64,000 nucleotides of DNA from Nostoc sp. CHAB 5834 (GCA_020829485.1 JAIVFU010000025.1:1-64000); one strand, 5' to 3'. Positions 35,005-44,725 are shown, numbered from the stretch's first letter. Notes: generated by a model not told the origin, from the letters alone. Translations and numbers: made by a program.

Positions 35005-36027
35005 ATGTATAATTCAGGAGCAGCTTTAGAAAAAGCAAAAGTGCGTGTAGGTTTGGTGGGTACTGGGTATGCAGCAAAATTTCGATCTGAGGCATTGCTC
35101 CATAATGAGGGAATGCGATCGCAGTTAATCGCAGTTGTTGGTCATACCGCAGAAACAACAGAAACCTTTGCCAAAGATTACCAAATTGAAGCGTTGAGTT
35201 CTTGGCAACAGCTAGTAGAGCGTGAAGATATAGACCTAGTGGTGATTTCCACAATAAATCGAGATCATGGTGCGATCGCTCGTGCAGCACTTACCAACGG
35301 CAAACATGTAATTGTGGAATATCCGCTTTCGTTGGATGTAGTCGAAGCTGAAGAACTGATTGCCTTAGCCAAAGCACAACAAAAACTGCTGCACGTTGAA
35401 CACCTGGAACTTTTAGGTGGTTTGCATCAAGCTTTGAAGCAAAACTTAGCCATAATTGGTGAGGTTTTTTATGTTCGCTACAGCACCATAAATCCCCAGA
35501 ATCCTGCACCCCGCAAATGGACTTATAACCACGAGTTATTCGGTTTTCCCTTAATTGGTGCCTTGTCTCGCCTACATCGTCTCACCGATTTATTTGGTAA
35601 AGTATTGACTGTTAACTGTCACCAGCGATATTGGGAAATAGAACCGGAATATTACCAAACCTGTTTCTGTACTAGTCAACTGTACTTTACTAGCGGACTT
35701 TTAGCTCAAGTAGTTTATGGCAAAGGTGAAACTATTTGGCAATCAGAACGCAAGTTTGAAGTTCACGGTGAAAAAGGTGGTTTAATTTTTAATGGCGACA
35801 CAGGATTGTTTATCCAGCCCGGAGAAACAACACCTATAGAGGTTGGCCCTCGCCGGGGTTTGTTCGCCAAAGACACAAGTATGGTTTTAGACCATCTTTT
35901 TGATGGCACTCCTTTGTACGTTACCCCAGAGGAGAGCTTGTATACCCTAAAGGTTGCTGATGCTGCACAAAAAGCTGCACAGACAGGGTTAACTATATTT
36001 ATGAAAGATACTTTAGATAAAAGTTAA
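35005..36027 (+). CDS. bvdR: Biliverdin reductase
   Basis: A 340-residue Gfo/Idh/MocA-fold oxidoreductase that reduces biliverdin to bilirubin with NAD(P)H. The Rossmann motif is VGLVGTGYAAKFR near residues 15-27. Stretches such as HVEHLELLGG, QNLAIIGEVFYVRYSTI, NPAPRKWTY and FGFPLIGALSR match the cyanobacterial BvdR known from Synechocystis. BvdR affects phycobilisome pigment metabolism. ATG 35005 with GAGG five bases upstream is chosen over GTG 34996. Its stop overlaps the start of map by one base (TAATG), so the two are translationally coupled. Confidence 0.88.
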   Translation: MYNSGAALEKAKVRVGLVGTGYAAKFRSEALLHNEGMRSQLIAVVGHTAETTETFAKDYQIEALSSWQQLVEREDIDLVVISTINRDHGAIARAALTNGKHVIVEYPLSLDVVEAEELIALAKAQQKLLHVEHLELLGGLHQALKQNLAIIGEVFYVRYSTINPQNPAPRKWTYNHELFGFPLIGALSRLHRLTDLFGKVLTVNCHQRYWEIEPEYYQTCFCTSQLYFTSGLLAQVVYGKGETIWQSERKFEVHGEKGGLIFNGDTGLFIQPGETTPIEVGPRRGLFAKDTSMVLDHLFDGTPLYVTPEESLYTLKVADAAQKAAQTGLTIFMKDTLDKS

Positions 36028-36803
36028 TGAAAACCGAACTAATTGTTATTTTATCCCAACGAGAATTAGACAAAATGCGTCAAGCTGGGCGTTTAGCTGC
36101 TAAACTTCTCCAGCATCTCGAACCTTTAGTGAAGCCAGGGGTTAGCACTCTTGAACTAAATGATGAAGCCGAACGCTGGACGCAAGCGCATGGAGCAAAA
36201 AGCGCCCCCCTTGGTTATAAAGGCTATCCTAAATCAATTTGCACTAGTGTAAATGAGGTAATTTGTCACGGCATTCCCAATGCCAAGCAAATTCTCAAAG
36301 AAGGTGACATTATTAATATTGATGTAACGCCGATTCTTGAGGGTTATCACGGCGATACATCTAAGACATTCTTTGTTGGTACTCCTTCGCCGAAAACGAG
36401 AAAGTTGGTAGAGGTGACAGAAGAGTGTTTGCGCTTGGGTATTGCTGAAGTTAAACCTGGGGCACGTATTGGAGACATTGGTGCAGCCATTCAAGAGTAT
36501 GCTGAAGCACAAGGCTTTTCTGTAGTACGAGATTTCGTTGGACACGGGATCAGTAATATTTTCCATACTGCGCCGGATGTTCCCCACTATGGTACACGCG
36601 GTAAGGGTAAGCGCCTCAGACCAGGGATGGTTTTTACTATTGAGCCAATGATTAACGAAGGTACTTACGAAGTCGAGGTTCTGGGCGATAAATGGACTGC
36701 TGTCACGCGCGATCGCAAGCTTTCTGCTCAATGTGAGCATACCTTAGCTGTAACTGAAGACGGCGTTGAAATCCTCACCCTACCTGAAGGCGAGAATTAC
36801 TAA
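36027..36803 (+). CDS. map: Type I methionine aminopeptidase
   Basis: A 258-residue dinuclear metalloprotease that removes the initiator Met from new proteins. Metal ligands and signatures: NIDVTPILEGYHGDTSKTF (two Asp), GHGISNIFHTAPDVPHYG (His), FTIEPMINEG (Glu) and QCEHTLAVTEDG (Glu). There is no N-terminal zinc finger, as usual for bacterial type I. The ATG overlaps the bvdR stop. Several map paralogues are normal in cyanobacteria, so this need not be the housekeeping copy. Confidence 0.94.
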   Translation: MKTELIVILSQRELDKMRQAGRLAAKLLQHLEPLVKPGVSTLELNDEAERWTQAHGAKSAPLGYKGYPKSICTSVNEVICHGIPNAKQILKEGDIINIDVTPILEGYHGDTSKTFFVGTPSPKTRKLVEVTEECLRLGIAEVKPGARIGDIGAAIQEYAEAQGFSVVRDFVGHGISNIFHTAPDVPHYGTRGKGKRLRPGMVFTIEPMINEGTYEVEVLGDKWTAVTRDRKLSAQCEHTLAVTEDGVEILTLPEGENY

Positions 36804-36836
36804 ACTGGTAGATTTTTCTACTCCTTGATTAACATA

Positions 36837-37466
36837 ATGGTTGAAACTCTTGCTGCGGAAAACGTCACACTTGAGCAACTAATATTGCTCTATGGATTAG
36901 AGTTAGTTGATTCGGAAGAATTCTTTCGAGAGTGGCAAGATGATCTACCAGAACTGACAAGTTTAGAAAAGCAGCTATTGGATCAAATAAAGGCAGGTTA
37001 TATAAATTTACGAAACTATCCGCCTTTATTAGAAAATGCAGTTAACACGATTGTTTTATCACCACTGCTATTCATTGGCAAGTTTTATTTACCTCCTTTT
37101 CACGTCAAATTAGAGAAATCTATCGAGATTGAAACACCAGACAAGCAAACTATCATCAAAGGACGAATTGACTTCTTACTTCTAAATCAAAAATTCTGGG
37201 TAACAGTTATTGAGTCTAAACAGGTTGCTTATTCGGTAGAAGCAGGACTTGACCAAATTCTGGCATATATGCTGGCTGCTCCCCAGTCACAAGATGTAGT
37301 ATTTGGGATGATTACTTCTGGTGGAAGTTTTATGTTCATTAAACTGCTCAAAGGTCATCCTCCTCGCTATGCCACTTCGGATATTTTTGATGTCCGTAAT
37401 CGTGGTAATGAATTATATAATGTACTCCAAATTTTGAAGCGTATTAGTCAATTGACTTTTGCCTAA
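36837..37466 (+). CDS. Stand-alone PD-(D/E)XK-fold protein (restriction-subunit-like)
   Basis: A 209-residue protein of a type widely annotated in cyanobacteria as restriction-endonuclease-subunit-R-like. The nuclease fold core is visible as IIKGRIDFLLLNQ (Asp) and FWVTVIESKQ (ExK), followed by QILAYMLAAPQ. The N-terminal 70 residues are helical (EFFREWQDDLPELTSLEKQL). No methylase or specificity gene is adjacent, so it is not a type I restriction system. Start at 36837 (MVETLAAENV) fits better than 36825. It lies 33 bases after map and may be co-transcribed. Confidence 0.75.
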   Translation: MVETLAAENVTLEQLILLYGLELVDSEEFFREWQDDLPELTSLEKQLLDQIKAGYINLRNYPPLLENAVNTIVLSPLLFIGKFYLPPFHVKLEKSIEIETPDKQTIIKGRIDFLLLNQKFWVTVIESKQVAYSVEAGLDQILAYMLAAPQSQDVVFGMITSGGSFMFIKLLKGHPPRYATSDIFDVRNRGNELYNVLQILKRISQLTFA

Positions 37467-37879
37467 TTAAAGGTAGCTAGAATAATTAAAAAGCAGTATT
37501 GCTGCTCTAGTTTTGAAGCTAGCTGACAATTCAGCGGCATCTGGAAAACCTCAAGGCTATTTCGTTCTAAACATAAACCGCCCAGAACTAAAGTTCCGGG
37601 CTAATAGCTTAAGTCCACTTTAGTGGACTTAAGCTATTAGCCTCAGAATTTATTCTGAGGCGGGCTAGATGAGAATGAAATAGCCCTGTCTTCCCACTCG
37701 TTATTTTTCCATCTTATTTTCTCGGCGTTGCTGAATGAAAGTGTGAAACTCCATGTTTAAAACTGTTTTCTTTGCGCTTTTGGAGGAACCAAATTCATAC
37801 GTTTAATTAGCAACGTCGTTTTCTGATGGAGAAGTGATGAGGTAATTTTTTACCCTCTAAGTTAAGGAGAAACTTATCA
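37467..37879. other. Spacer with dispersed hairpin repeats
   Basis: No gene. A compound repeat at 37584-37665 holds TAGCTTAAGTCCACTTTAGTGGACTTAAGCTA and CCTCAGAATTTATTCTGAGG hairpins; the second also occurs at 245-264. AAGGAGAAA near 37864 is the ribosome binding site of the next gene. Confidence 0.6.
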
Positions 37880-38572
37880 ATGGCAGTTTATACTATTAAC
37901 GGTACGAATGGCCCTGACAGTTTGATTGACTACAATCGCTATCCTGGCGATGGTTACTTTAGTCTAATTACCATCAACGGATTTGGCGGTGACGACATTA
38001 TCACTGGGCAAGATATTTTTACTTCCTATATTATCTATGGGGGTGCTGGCAACGATTTCATCGTTGGCAGTGCTTACAGAGATGTCATCTTAGGCGATGA
38101 TTACTCTGGCGGCGTTAGTGGTAACGATTACCTCGTTGGGGGTGCGGGGGACGGCGACGATGCCCTCTATGGCGTTGGTGGCAACGATACTCTCGATGGG
38201 GGTGCTGGCCCTGATAAACTCGCTGGGGATGTTGGCACTGATAGCCTCATTGGGGGTGCTGGCAACGATGTTTTCCTGTTTTTTTCAGTTTCAGATAGTC
38301 AACCTGGTTTGTCACGAGATATTATCAAAGACTTTGTTGGAAACGGTAACTTACTCGGTGACATAATCGATATATCTGACATAGATGCTAACACCACCAA
38401 AAATGGCGACCAAGCTTTCACTTACATAGGAAGTCGCGCATTCACCGCAGCAGGTCAGATCCGTTATTCTGGAGGTATTCTCCAAGGTAACACTGATAGT
38501 AATCTAGCGGCTAATTTTGAGATTAAGCTTGAAGGATCACCACTACTAGTGGCAAGCGATATTATCGTTTAA
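37880..38572 (+). CDS. RTX-type calcium-binding repeat protein
   Basis: A 230-residue protein. Glycine/aspartate nonapeptides (GGAGNDFIVGS, GVGGNDTLDGGAGPDKLAGD, LIGGAGNDVF) at about 55-135 form calcium-binding beta rolls. The last 90 residues, with DIIKDFVGNGNLLGDIIDIS, match the serralysin-type C-terminal module that goes with type I secretion. No protease domain precedes it. It is probably exported without a cleavable signal peptide. The DNA encoding the nonapeptides is itself repetitive (GGTGCTGGCAACGAT). No secretion genes are adjacent. Confidence 0.85.
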   Translation: MAVYTINGTNGPDSLIDYNRYPGDGYFSLITINGFGGDDIITGQDIFTSYIIYGGAGNDFIVGSAYRDVILGDDYSGGVSGNDYLVGGAGDGDDALYGVGGNDTLDGGAGPDKLAGDVGTDSLIGGAGNDVFLFFSVSDSQPGLSRDIIKDFVGNGNLLGDIIDISDIDANTTKNGDQAFTYIGSRAFTAAGQIRYSGGILQGNTDSNLAANFEIKLEGSPLLVASDIIV

Positions 38573-38660
38573 TAGACTTCTTGCAAAAGTCTTTAATACC
38601 CCACCCCCAACCCCTCCCCTTGGTAAGAGGAGGGGAGCGTTTGCGTTAGAAATACTAACT

Positions 38661-38733
38661 GTAGGTTGGGTTAAGCGGAGCGAAACCCAACGTTTCCGCG
38701 CTTGTTGGGTTTCGTTCCTCAACCCAACCTACA
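38661..38733. repeat. 73-bp palindromic repeat (TGTAGGTTGGGTT ends)
   Basis: TGTAGGTTGGGTT...GAAACCCAAC is the mirror of GTTGGGTTTC...AACCCAACCTACA across a short loop. This is a well-known dispersed palindrome type in cyanobacteria. Confidence 0.85.
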
Positions 38734-38782
38734 AAAAATTAAATTTCGACCCTTTTTTAGGGTGACGTGTACTAAGTTCCTA

Positions 38783-38866
38783 TATTGAATTCGGGTAATC
38801 GTTTATTGAATTCGGGTAATCGTTTATTGAATTCGGGCAGTCGTTTATTGAATTCGGGCAACCCCC
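38783..38866. repeat. Four tandem 21-bp repeats with a GAATTC core
   Basis: Four units of exactly 21 bases beginning TATTGAATTCGGG; the first two are identical, the third and fourth diverge at their ends. Confidence 0.92.
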
Positions 38867-38954
38867 AAAAATTTACATAAAGCCATTTAATATATTTGTA
38901 ATCCTAATCAACATTTATCGCATGATAAAGTAAAACATATATGAAGGTAAGATT

Positions 38955-39569
38955 ATGACCCAAGCGTTGCCTAAATTACTAACCTTTAATGAATTTATCG
39001 AATGGTATCCCAACGATGGAAAACGCTATGAATTGCACAAAGGAGTAATTGTTGAAATGCCACCCCCAACCGGTTCGCATGAAAAAGTTATTGCATTTTT
39101 GTCGCGGAACTTAACCGTGGAGTTTGATCGTCTTAATTTACCCTATGGAATCCCCAAAACTGCATTGATCCAAACTCCTTCTGCCGAATCGGCTTATTCG
39201 CCTGATGTGTTGCTGCTAAATCTTGATAATCTCGACAATGAACCGCTTTTTCAAAAACAGTCAACAGTAAGCCAAGCAGCATCGGTTCCAATAGTTATTG
39301 AAGTTGTTTCAACTAACTGGCGAGATGATTATTACAATAAGCTTAGAGATTATGAAGAAATGGGCATTCCCGAATATTGGATTGCTGATTATGCTGCATT
39401 GGGTGCAAGAAAGTTCATCGGCAATCCCAAACAACCCACTATTTTTGTATGCGAATTAGTTGATGGTGAATATCAAATGACAGCGTTTCAAGGTAACACC
39501 GCGATTTCATCACCTACCTTTCCCCAATTAAATTTAACTGCACAGCAGATTTTTAATGCGGCTAACTAA
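38955..39569 (+). CDS. Uma2-family (DUF820) putative endonuclease, copy 2
   Basis: A 204-residue Uma2 protein with the full family pattern: FIEWYPNDGKRYELHKGVIVEMPPP, then SPDVLLLN (Asp), IVIEVVSTNWRDDYYNKLRDYEEMGIPEYWI (Glu and the Lys of the motif). It is the standard short form without a coiled-coil tail. Start ATG 38955 follows AAGGTAAG. The preceding tandem array might include its control region. Cellular role unknown. Confidence 0.87.
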   Translation: MTQALPKLLTFNEFIEWYPNDGKRYELHKGVIVEMPPPTGSHEKVIAFLSRNLTVEFDRLNLPYGIPKTALIQTPSAESAYSPDVLLLNLDNLDNEPLFQKQSTVSQAASVPIVIEVVSTNWRDDYYNKLRDYEEMGIPEYWIADYAALGARKFIGNPKQPTIFVCELVDGEYQMTAFQGNTAISSPTFPQLNLTAQQIFNAAN

Positions 39570-39710
39570 TTTTTTATCTAGTTAGGACTTACGCACGAGT
39601 TACGGAGTAACGTAGACGCTTCGGCTTGCCGCAGGCTACCGCAGAGGCGCAGAGGACACGGAGAAATCAGGTTTGAGAGATATTTTGCGTAAGTCCTACT
39701 AGTCTTATAA

Positions 39711-41063
39711 TTATCTTCCCAACTTATTAGGAATACCTTCACAACCACCAGGAATAGTACCTCTAGTTTTTTCACCACCCCAAGCGCAACAGTAGTTACG
39801 TGTAGACTCAGACATGCGCTGCACATTGGTGAAATCGGCATTTTCCACCACAGCGCCAGTGTGTTCGCCGGTTTGATAATTTGGTGGTTGAGTGCGACTA
39901 CGGGGTGATGCTTTATCTACTACACCGTAGAATAAACGAATCCCGTTGATGTCGGCACCAGTGAGATTGGCACAATATAAAATAGTGCGGGAGAGGTTGG
40001 CTTTTACTAAATCACAACCGCTCAGATTAGCGCGGACAAGATTAGCTTCGCTCAGGTCAGTCCAACGCAAATCAGTACCAGAAAGGTCTGCTGCGGCTAG
40101 CGTTACGCCTAAATCGATGACACGCACACCTTCTAGGCGGTCTTCTGCATATCCGCCACTGCCGTCAAGAATGGCTCGACCTAATAGCCGATCGCGTTGT
40201 AAGGGTGAGAGCAACTTGGAACGTGAGAGAAAGCGGAGAATTTTCGCTTTACCACTGCCATCTACACTACTTAAAATTGCCGCAGTGCGTCCTTCAGCGA
40301 TCGCTCTTTCTTGAGGCCAATCTTCTAATAATCCTTCTTGATCTAATACTAAGTCTGAAACGCCTTGAAAATAGGAATCAATTGTCTGCTGCTGGGTAAT
40401 AATATTTTGCTGAACTGTTAGCAGGTTTTGCTGAATTGTCAAGTCTTTGGAAATAACATATTGTCGCCACGCCACGTAAACGGCGATGACGGCGATCAGA
40501 ATTTGCCCCAAAGCGCCAAACCAATCTGCGAGGGTTCCAGCAATATCCCAGTTAATCTGGCTTCCCCAAACTAGCAAGCGATCGCCCACACCTGTAAACT
40601 TGATCAAGCCGATGATGGCTACTATTAGTCCCAAAATGGCAACAAACAGGGTGCGTTCTTGGGGTGAAAACCACTCGTATAATGCTTTTTGCAACCAAGG
40701 CAATAATATCGCTAGGGATAACAGCAAAGTTATCAGCGTTCCGATAATGCCGACGATCCAGTTATTGAGGATAACTCCAATGAAGGTGATGGCGATCGCT
40801 AGGAGGATGAGCAGCAATGCCCTCGGCTTAACTACGAATTGGTTGGTAGTAGGTTGCTTGAAGTCAGAACGGGCAAGTTTTAGAGCATTTGTATGTTGCG
40901 GAGATTGCAAAGATGCGATCGCTGCTAGGGCTTGTTGTGTAGCTAGTGCTTCTGAGCTTAGGTTCTTCTCACTTGCACTCCCGTCAAAGTCATCTGGTTG
41001 CAAGTCGTTTTCTGGAACTGGTTCTGGGGTTGGTAGATTAGAGGAATCGGATTCAATTGTCAT
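39711..41063 (-). CDS. Membrane-anchored pentapeptide-repeat protein
   Basis: A 450-residue protein. The N-terminal 80 residues are acidic and disordered. Four hydrophobic segments follow (about 82-100, 102-122, 138-155 and 178-198), then a Gln-rich helix (QQNLLTVQQNIITQQQTID). A conserved-looking soluble section (about 225-315) leads to about nine A(D/N)LXX pentapeptides (325-372) and a Cys/Gly tail. It resembles pentapeptide proteins anchored in cyanobacterial membranes with an unknown job. Its start is 30 bases from the divergent FAD oxidase gene, so the two share a promoter region. Confidence 0.8.
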   Translation of the reverse strand: MTIESDSSNLPTPEPVPENDLQPDDFDGSASEKNLSSEALATQQALAAIASLQSPQHTNALKLARSDFKQPTTNQFVVKPRALLLILLAIAITFIGVILNNWIVGIIGTLITLLLSLAILLPWLQKALYEWFSPQERTLFVAILGLIVAIIGLIKFTGVGDRLLVWGSQINWDIAGTLADWFGALGQILIAVIAVYVAWRQYVISKDLTIQQNLLTVQQNIITQQQTIDSYFQGVSDLVLDQEGLLEDWPQERAIAEGRTAAILSSVDGSGKAKILRFLSRSKLLSPLQRDRLLGRAILDGSGGYAEDRLEGVRVIDLGVTLAAADLSGTDLRWTDLSEANLVRANLSGCDLVKANLSRTILYCANLTGADINGIRLFYGVVDKASPRSRTQPPNYQTGEHTGAVVENADFTNVQRMSESTRNYCCAWGGEKTRGTIPGGCEGIPNKLGR

Positions 41064-41093
41064 GTTTTCTATTTTGCCCCCTCAATCCAGGTT

Positions 41094-42605
41094 ATGCAGC
41101 GTTCCTACCGCAGTAAATTCTTAAAAAACAGGCTGAAGATTATTTTGCTTGTGCTTGTGGCAACTACCACTATTGCCCTGACAGTCATCGCCAGACCTGT
41201 TGCTCACCTGACTTTAACAGCCTGGAGCGATCGCGATGACCGTCAACCCCTGCCTAGCGGCACGGTTGATGATGCCAGTCACCTGAACCAGACACAGGTG
41301 ACAATTAAGCAGGTTAAGAGTCAGCCTGGAGTTGCTGAGGTGATACTACAGTCTGTACTTAGAGATGCCTTACGTCAAGGTAAGAAGGTAGCGATCGCAG
41401 GTTCACGCCACACGATGGGTGGTCACACTCTGTATGCTAAAGGCATCTCGCTGGGGATGCTCCACTTCAACCGGATGCAATTCAACCCGGCGACTAAAAT
41501 TCTGACGGTGCAATCAGGAGCGAAATGGTCTGATATTATTCCCTATCTAAATGAACGTGGCTATTCTGTCGCCGTGATGCAGTCCAATAACGATTTTTCT
41601 GTCGGCGGCACGATGAGTGCCAATGCTCATGGCTGGCAACATAATAGTCCTCCCTTTGCTAGCACGGTTGAAGCTTTCCGGTTAATGCTGGCAAGTGGAA
41701 AGGTTGTGAAGTGTTCCAGACAGGAAAACCCAGAGTTATTTTCTCTAGTTTTAGGCGGTTACGGACTATTCGGGATCATTCTTGACGTGGACTTGAGAGT
41801 AGTACCCAATGAAACGTATATAGCTGAACGGTTCGTGATTAAGAGCGAGAAATATATTGAAACCTATCGGCAACAGGTAGATGGTGCAGCCACTATTGGT
41901 ATGGCATACGGTAGACTTTCTGTCGCACCGGAAAGCTTTTTACAAGAAGCTATTCTTACCACCTACCGCCAAGTCCCACAAGCAACTCACGCTATTGTCT
42001 CTTTAGAAAAACAGGCAGAGTCTGGATTACCTCGGACGGTTTTCCGTGGCAGCATCGGCAGTAACTATGGCAAAAGCTTGCGCTGGCAACTAGAAAAAAT
42101 CGTTGGGGGAGAAGCCGGAAACCGGGTTTTGAGAAACCACATTCTTAACCGTTCCTCCGGCTTATTTGAGAATCGTCACCAGGCAGAGACTGACATCCTG
42201 CATGAGTACTTTATTCCCCCTAAATCTCTGGAAGCGTTTTTAGAGCAGTGCCGCACCATTATTCCTAAGTACGAAGGGGATTTGCTCAATGTCACGGTGC
42301 GAAATGTTCACCAGGATAACGATAGTTTTCTCAGATATGCTGATCAGGAAGTTTTTGGATTGGTGATGCTGTTTCATCAGCAACGCACCCAAGAGGGGGA
42401 GGCAAAGATGCAGGTAATGACCCAGAAACTGATTGAGGCAGCCCTAGCAGTCGGTGGTAGGTACTATCTCCCCTATCGTCTTCATGCCACACCTGAACAA
42501 TTTCGTAGAGCTTATCCACAAGCGGCTAAATTTTTCGCCCTTAAGCGCAAGTATGACCCTAACGGGATTTTCCAAAATTATTTTTACCTGAAATACGGCA
42601 GATAA
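41094..42605 (+). CDS. FAD-binding oxidoreductase (FAD_binding_4 / sugar-lactone-oxidase type)
   Basis: A 503-residue flavoprotein with an N-terminal membrane anchor or signal (about 13-36). The FAD-binding PCMH domain shows VAIAGSRHTMGGHTLYAKG, LTVQSGAKWSDIIPYL and NDFSVGGTMSANAHGWQ, and the C-terminus has KYDPNGIFQNYF, as in L-gulonolactone and alditol oxidases. It probably oxidises a sugar-like alcohol in the periplasm or lumen, with unknown acceptor. It is divergent from the membrane pentapeptide gene. Length is normal for the family. Confidence 0.85.
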   Translation: MQRSYRSKFLKNRLKIILLVLVATTTIALTVIARPVAHLTLTAWSDRDDRQPLPSGTVDDASHLNQTQVTIKQVKSQPGVAEVILQSVLRDALRQGKKVAIAGSRHTMGGHTLYAKGISLGMLHFNRMQFNPATKILTVQSGAKWSDIIPYLNERGYSVAVMQSNNDFSVGGTMSANAHGWQHNSPPFASTVEAFRLMLASGKVVKCSRQENPELFSLVLGGYGLFGIILDVDLRVVPNETYIAERFVIKSEKYIETYRQQVDGAATIGMAYGRLSVAPESFLQEAILTTYRQVPQATHAIVSLEKQAESGLPRTVFRGSIGSNYGKSLRWQLEKIVGGEAGNRVLRNHILNRSSGLFENRHQAETDILHEYFIPPKSLEAFLEQCRTIIPKYEGDLLNVTVRNVHQDNDSFLRYADQEVFGLVMLFHQQRTQEGEAKMQVMTQKLIEAALAVGGRYYLPYRLHATPEQFRRAYPQAAKFFALKRKYDPNGIFQNYFYLKYGR

Positions 42606-43089
42606 ATCTAGGGATGGGGAACCACTGCGCCCTTGGGGTTTCCCACCCTACCCCTGCTCTTAAGCTAGCTACGCGCAGCGTTTCCCCTTCTCCCCATACA
42701 CAAGTCTTTTAGAGTTGCTAGGTAACGTAGAGTAGGTTAATTTTTACAAGCCGATGCAATAGCATTGTTAACCGACACAATGGCATTGTTAGCCGACACA
42801 ATGGCATTGTTAGCCGATGCAATGGCATTGTCAAGAGACTTGTGTGTACACCCTAGTTCTCCCAAAGGGAGAGGCTAGCGCTTTCTCTGCGAGAGGCTTC
42901 CGCCAACGCGGAGCGTCTCGTAGAGAAGGGAAACTCCAGAGAGTAATAAAAGACCGTTAATTCTGTCCAAAGTATCGATATATGTTATGGGGTGGGCATC
43001 TCGCCCGCCCTAATTAATAAGCGTGCAGGATGCCCACCCCACAAAATTTGGTAATTTATTTGTTGGAATTCCCAGTCTTTTGCACTCAA
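42606..43089. other. Repeat-filled spacer between convergent genes
   Basis: No gene. It contains CACAAGTC at 42699-42706 and its inverse GACTTGTGTGTACACC at 42837-42850, which bracket the 21-base array described separately and look like a decayed relative of the MITE at 57426-57590. Further on are GCGAGAGGC...GCGGAGCGTCTCG repeats and a GGGGTGGGCATCTCGCCCGCCC / GGATGCCCACCCC palindrome (42989-43046). Confidence 0.65.
42751..42834. repeat. Four tandem 21-bp repeats with a CAATGGCATTG core
   Basis: Four 21-base units starting CCGAYRCAATRGCATTGT; units two and three are identical. Each holds the near-perfect palindrome CAATGGCATTG. Confidence 0.92.
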
Positions 43090-44310
43090 TTAAGGTGCAA
43101 GGGCATTACCCCGAATTAGGCTACCAATGGTTTTGGCAGTAATTTTCAGTTGGGTGATGGGATTAGCTGGGACAACCGTCTTATACAGATAGCTATCGAA
43201 TGTTAGCCGTTGTACATCGAGGTCATCGCACATTTCCACAAAGGCTTCGCGGGTGGCGTTAGAACGATAGAACACGGTTTGCAGAATGTCCAGCACCTTG
43301 TAAGTGAGTCCGTATCTTTTATCCCAACGCTTCAGGTAAACCTTCAGGTCGCCTTCTGTAGGAATACGGCTACCACTATTAGATGTTTCTACAATGGTTT
43401 CGGCACACATCCGCCCAGATTTAGCGGCAAAATAAATACCTTCACCAGAGGACTTGGTAACATAACCAGCAGCATCTCCCACTAAAGCGATGCGACCGAC
43501 AACACGACGGGGACGGGGATGTTCAGGAATGGGGTGCGCTTCGACTTTGATAATTTTACCGCCTGCCAACTTCTCGGAAGCACGAGCGCGGATACCAGCT
43601 TGTAACTGTTTGATGCTGGCTTTATTAATGTGCATTGTACCAGTACCAACCGCTACGTGGTCATATTTAGGGAAAACCCAAGCGTAGAAGTCAGTAGAAA
43701 CGTCATCACCGACATACATTTCGGCGAGGTCGTTATAGTAGGCCATTTTGTCTTCGGGTAAGCGAATTCGCTCTTGGAAAGCGATCGCATAATTGTAATC
43801 CCCAGCGTCCATTTCTTTAGCAACGCGAGAATTAGCCCCATCCGCCCCAATAATTAGATCCACCTTTAAAGTTTTGGCAATACCCTGTGATATACCATCT
43901 GTATGGTCAACGTAATGGATGGTATAGGGATCAGTATTGTTTCCTGGTATATCAAGTTTATGAACAGTAGCATTAATTAAATTTGCGCCGACTTTTGCCG
44001 CGCGATCGCGCAAAAAGCCATCTAGTACTTCCCTGCGGCACATTCCTATATATTCATCTTCATTTATCAGATTGATATCTACCTCCCGATTGGAAGGCGA
44101 AATCATTTTCATCTTCCGTACCCGGCGATCGATAATCTCTGGTGGCAAGTCAAATTCACTCACCATACATAGGGGAATTGCACCCCCGCAAGGCTTCGCA
44201 TTGTCTAGCTTCCGCTCAAACAGGTAGGTTTCAATCCCAGAGGCTGCCAGTGTTTCTGCGGCAGATGAACCAGCAGGGCCTGACCCAATAACAGCAACCC
44301 GTAGTGTCAA
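43090..44310 (-). CDS. chlP: Geranylgeranyl reductase ChlP
   Basis: A 406-residue FAD flavoenzyme that reduces the geranylgeranyl chain to phytyl for chlorophyll a, tocopherol and phylloquinone. The N-terminal FAD motif is VAVIGSGPAGSSAAETLA; NAKPCGGAIPLCM and PPEIIDRRVRKMKMISPSN are diagnostic, and VGRIALVGDAAGYVTKSSGEGI is the second flavin motif. A TTG at 44310 (TLRVAVIG) with GGGAGAAAG directly upstream matches the family start better than TTG 44325, which overlaps that ribosome binding site. It is membrane-associated and works with chlorophyll synthase. Confidence 0.94.
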   Translation of the reverse strand: MTLRVAVIGSGPAGSSAAETLAASGIETYLFERKLDNAKPCGGAIPLCMVSEFDLPPEIIDRRVRKMKMISPSNREVDINLINEDEYIGMCRREVLDGFLRDRAAKVGANLINATVHKLDIPGNNTDPYTIHYVDHTDGISQGIAKTLKVDLIIGADGANSRVAKEMDAGDYNYAIAFQERIRLPEDKMAYYNDLAEMYVGDDVSTDFYAWVFPKYDHVAVGTGTMHINKASIKQLQAGIRARASEKLAGGKIIKVEAHPIPEHPRPRRVVGRIALVGDAAGYVTKSSGEGIYFAAKSGRMCAETIVETSNSGSRIPTEGDLKVYLKRWDKRYGLTYKVLDILQTVFYRSNATREAFVEMCDDLDVQRLTFDSYLYKTVVPANPITQLKITAKTIGSLIRGNALAP

Positions 44311-44725
44311 AGGTCTTTCTCCCAATCTTCACATTTACCGAGAGCATACTACCACGGTCTTTCTAGTGATTTGGCGCTTTTCCTTCAGGTTTATGCACAA
44401 ATGCAATATTCCTTAATGTTTCGATACGAAAAGCGAGATGGCGGATGGATGGCATTTATCAGTGGGAATCATAACAACTCATTTAGCTTGAAGCGTAAGT
44501 TTTACCCCACCCTAACCCTCCCCTTATAAAGGGGAGGGAACTAGATTTCTTTTTTCCCCCCTTTATAAGGGGGGATTAAGGGGGGTAATTCGACTTATGT
44601 GTACACCAGAGAGATTAATTTCCCCACTCCCCATTCCCTACTCCCCACTCCCCATTCTTTAAGACTGTGCGATCGCATTTACTGTTGGGAATCATAACAA
44701 ACAGATTCACCTGAGTAAATATCCA
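44311..44725. other. Repeat-filled spacer upstream of chlP
   Basis: No gene. A CCCTCCCCTTATAAAGGGGAGGG palindrome (44517-44539), a CCCCCCTTTATAAGGGGGG hairpin (44556-44574), a GACTTATGTGTACACC end-like motif (44592-44607) and CCCCATTC/CCCTACT heptamers (44622-44657). The chlP promoter lies in the first 100 bases. Confidence 0.6.

Larger units (their letters stand above)
38573..38954. other. Repeat-filled spacer
   Basis: No gene. Contents in order: a CCCCAACCCCTCCCC...GAGGAGGGGAG hairpin (38604-38637), the palindrome at 38661-38733 and the 21-base tandem array at 38783-38866. Confidence 0.7.

Noticed and set aside
36837..37466. A type I restriction system
   Set aside because: No motor, methylase or specificity subunit is near; only a small nuclease-fold protein is present.
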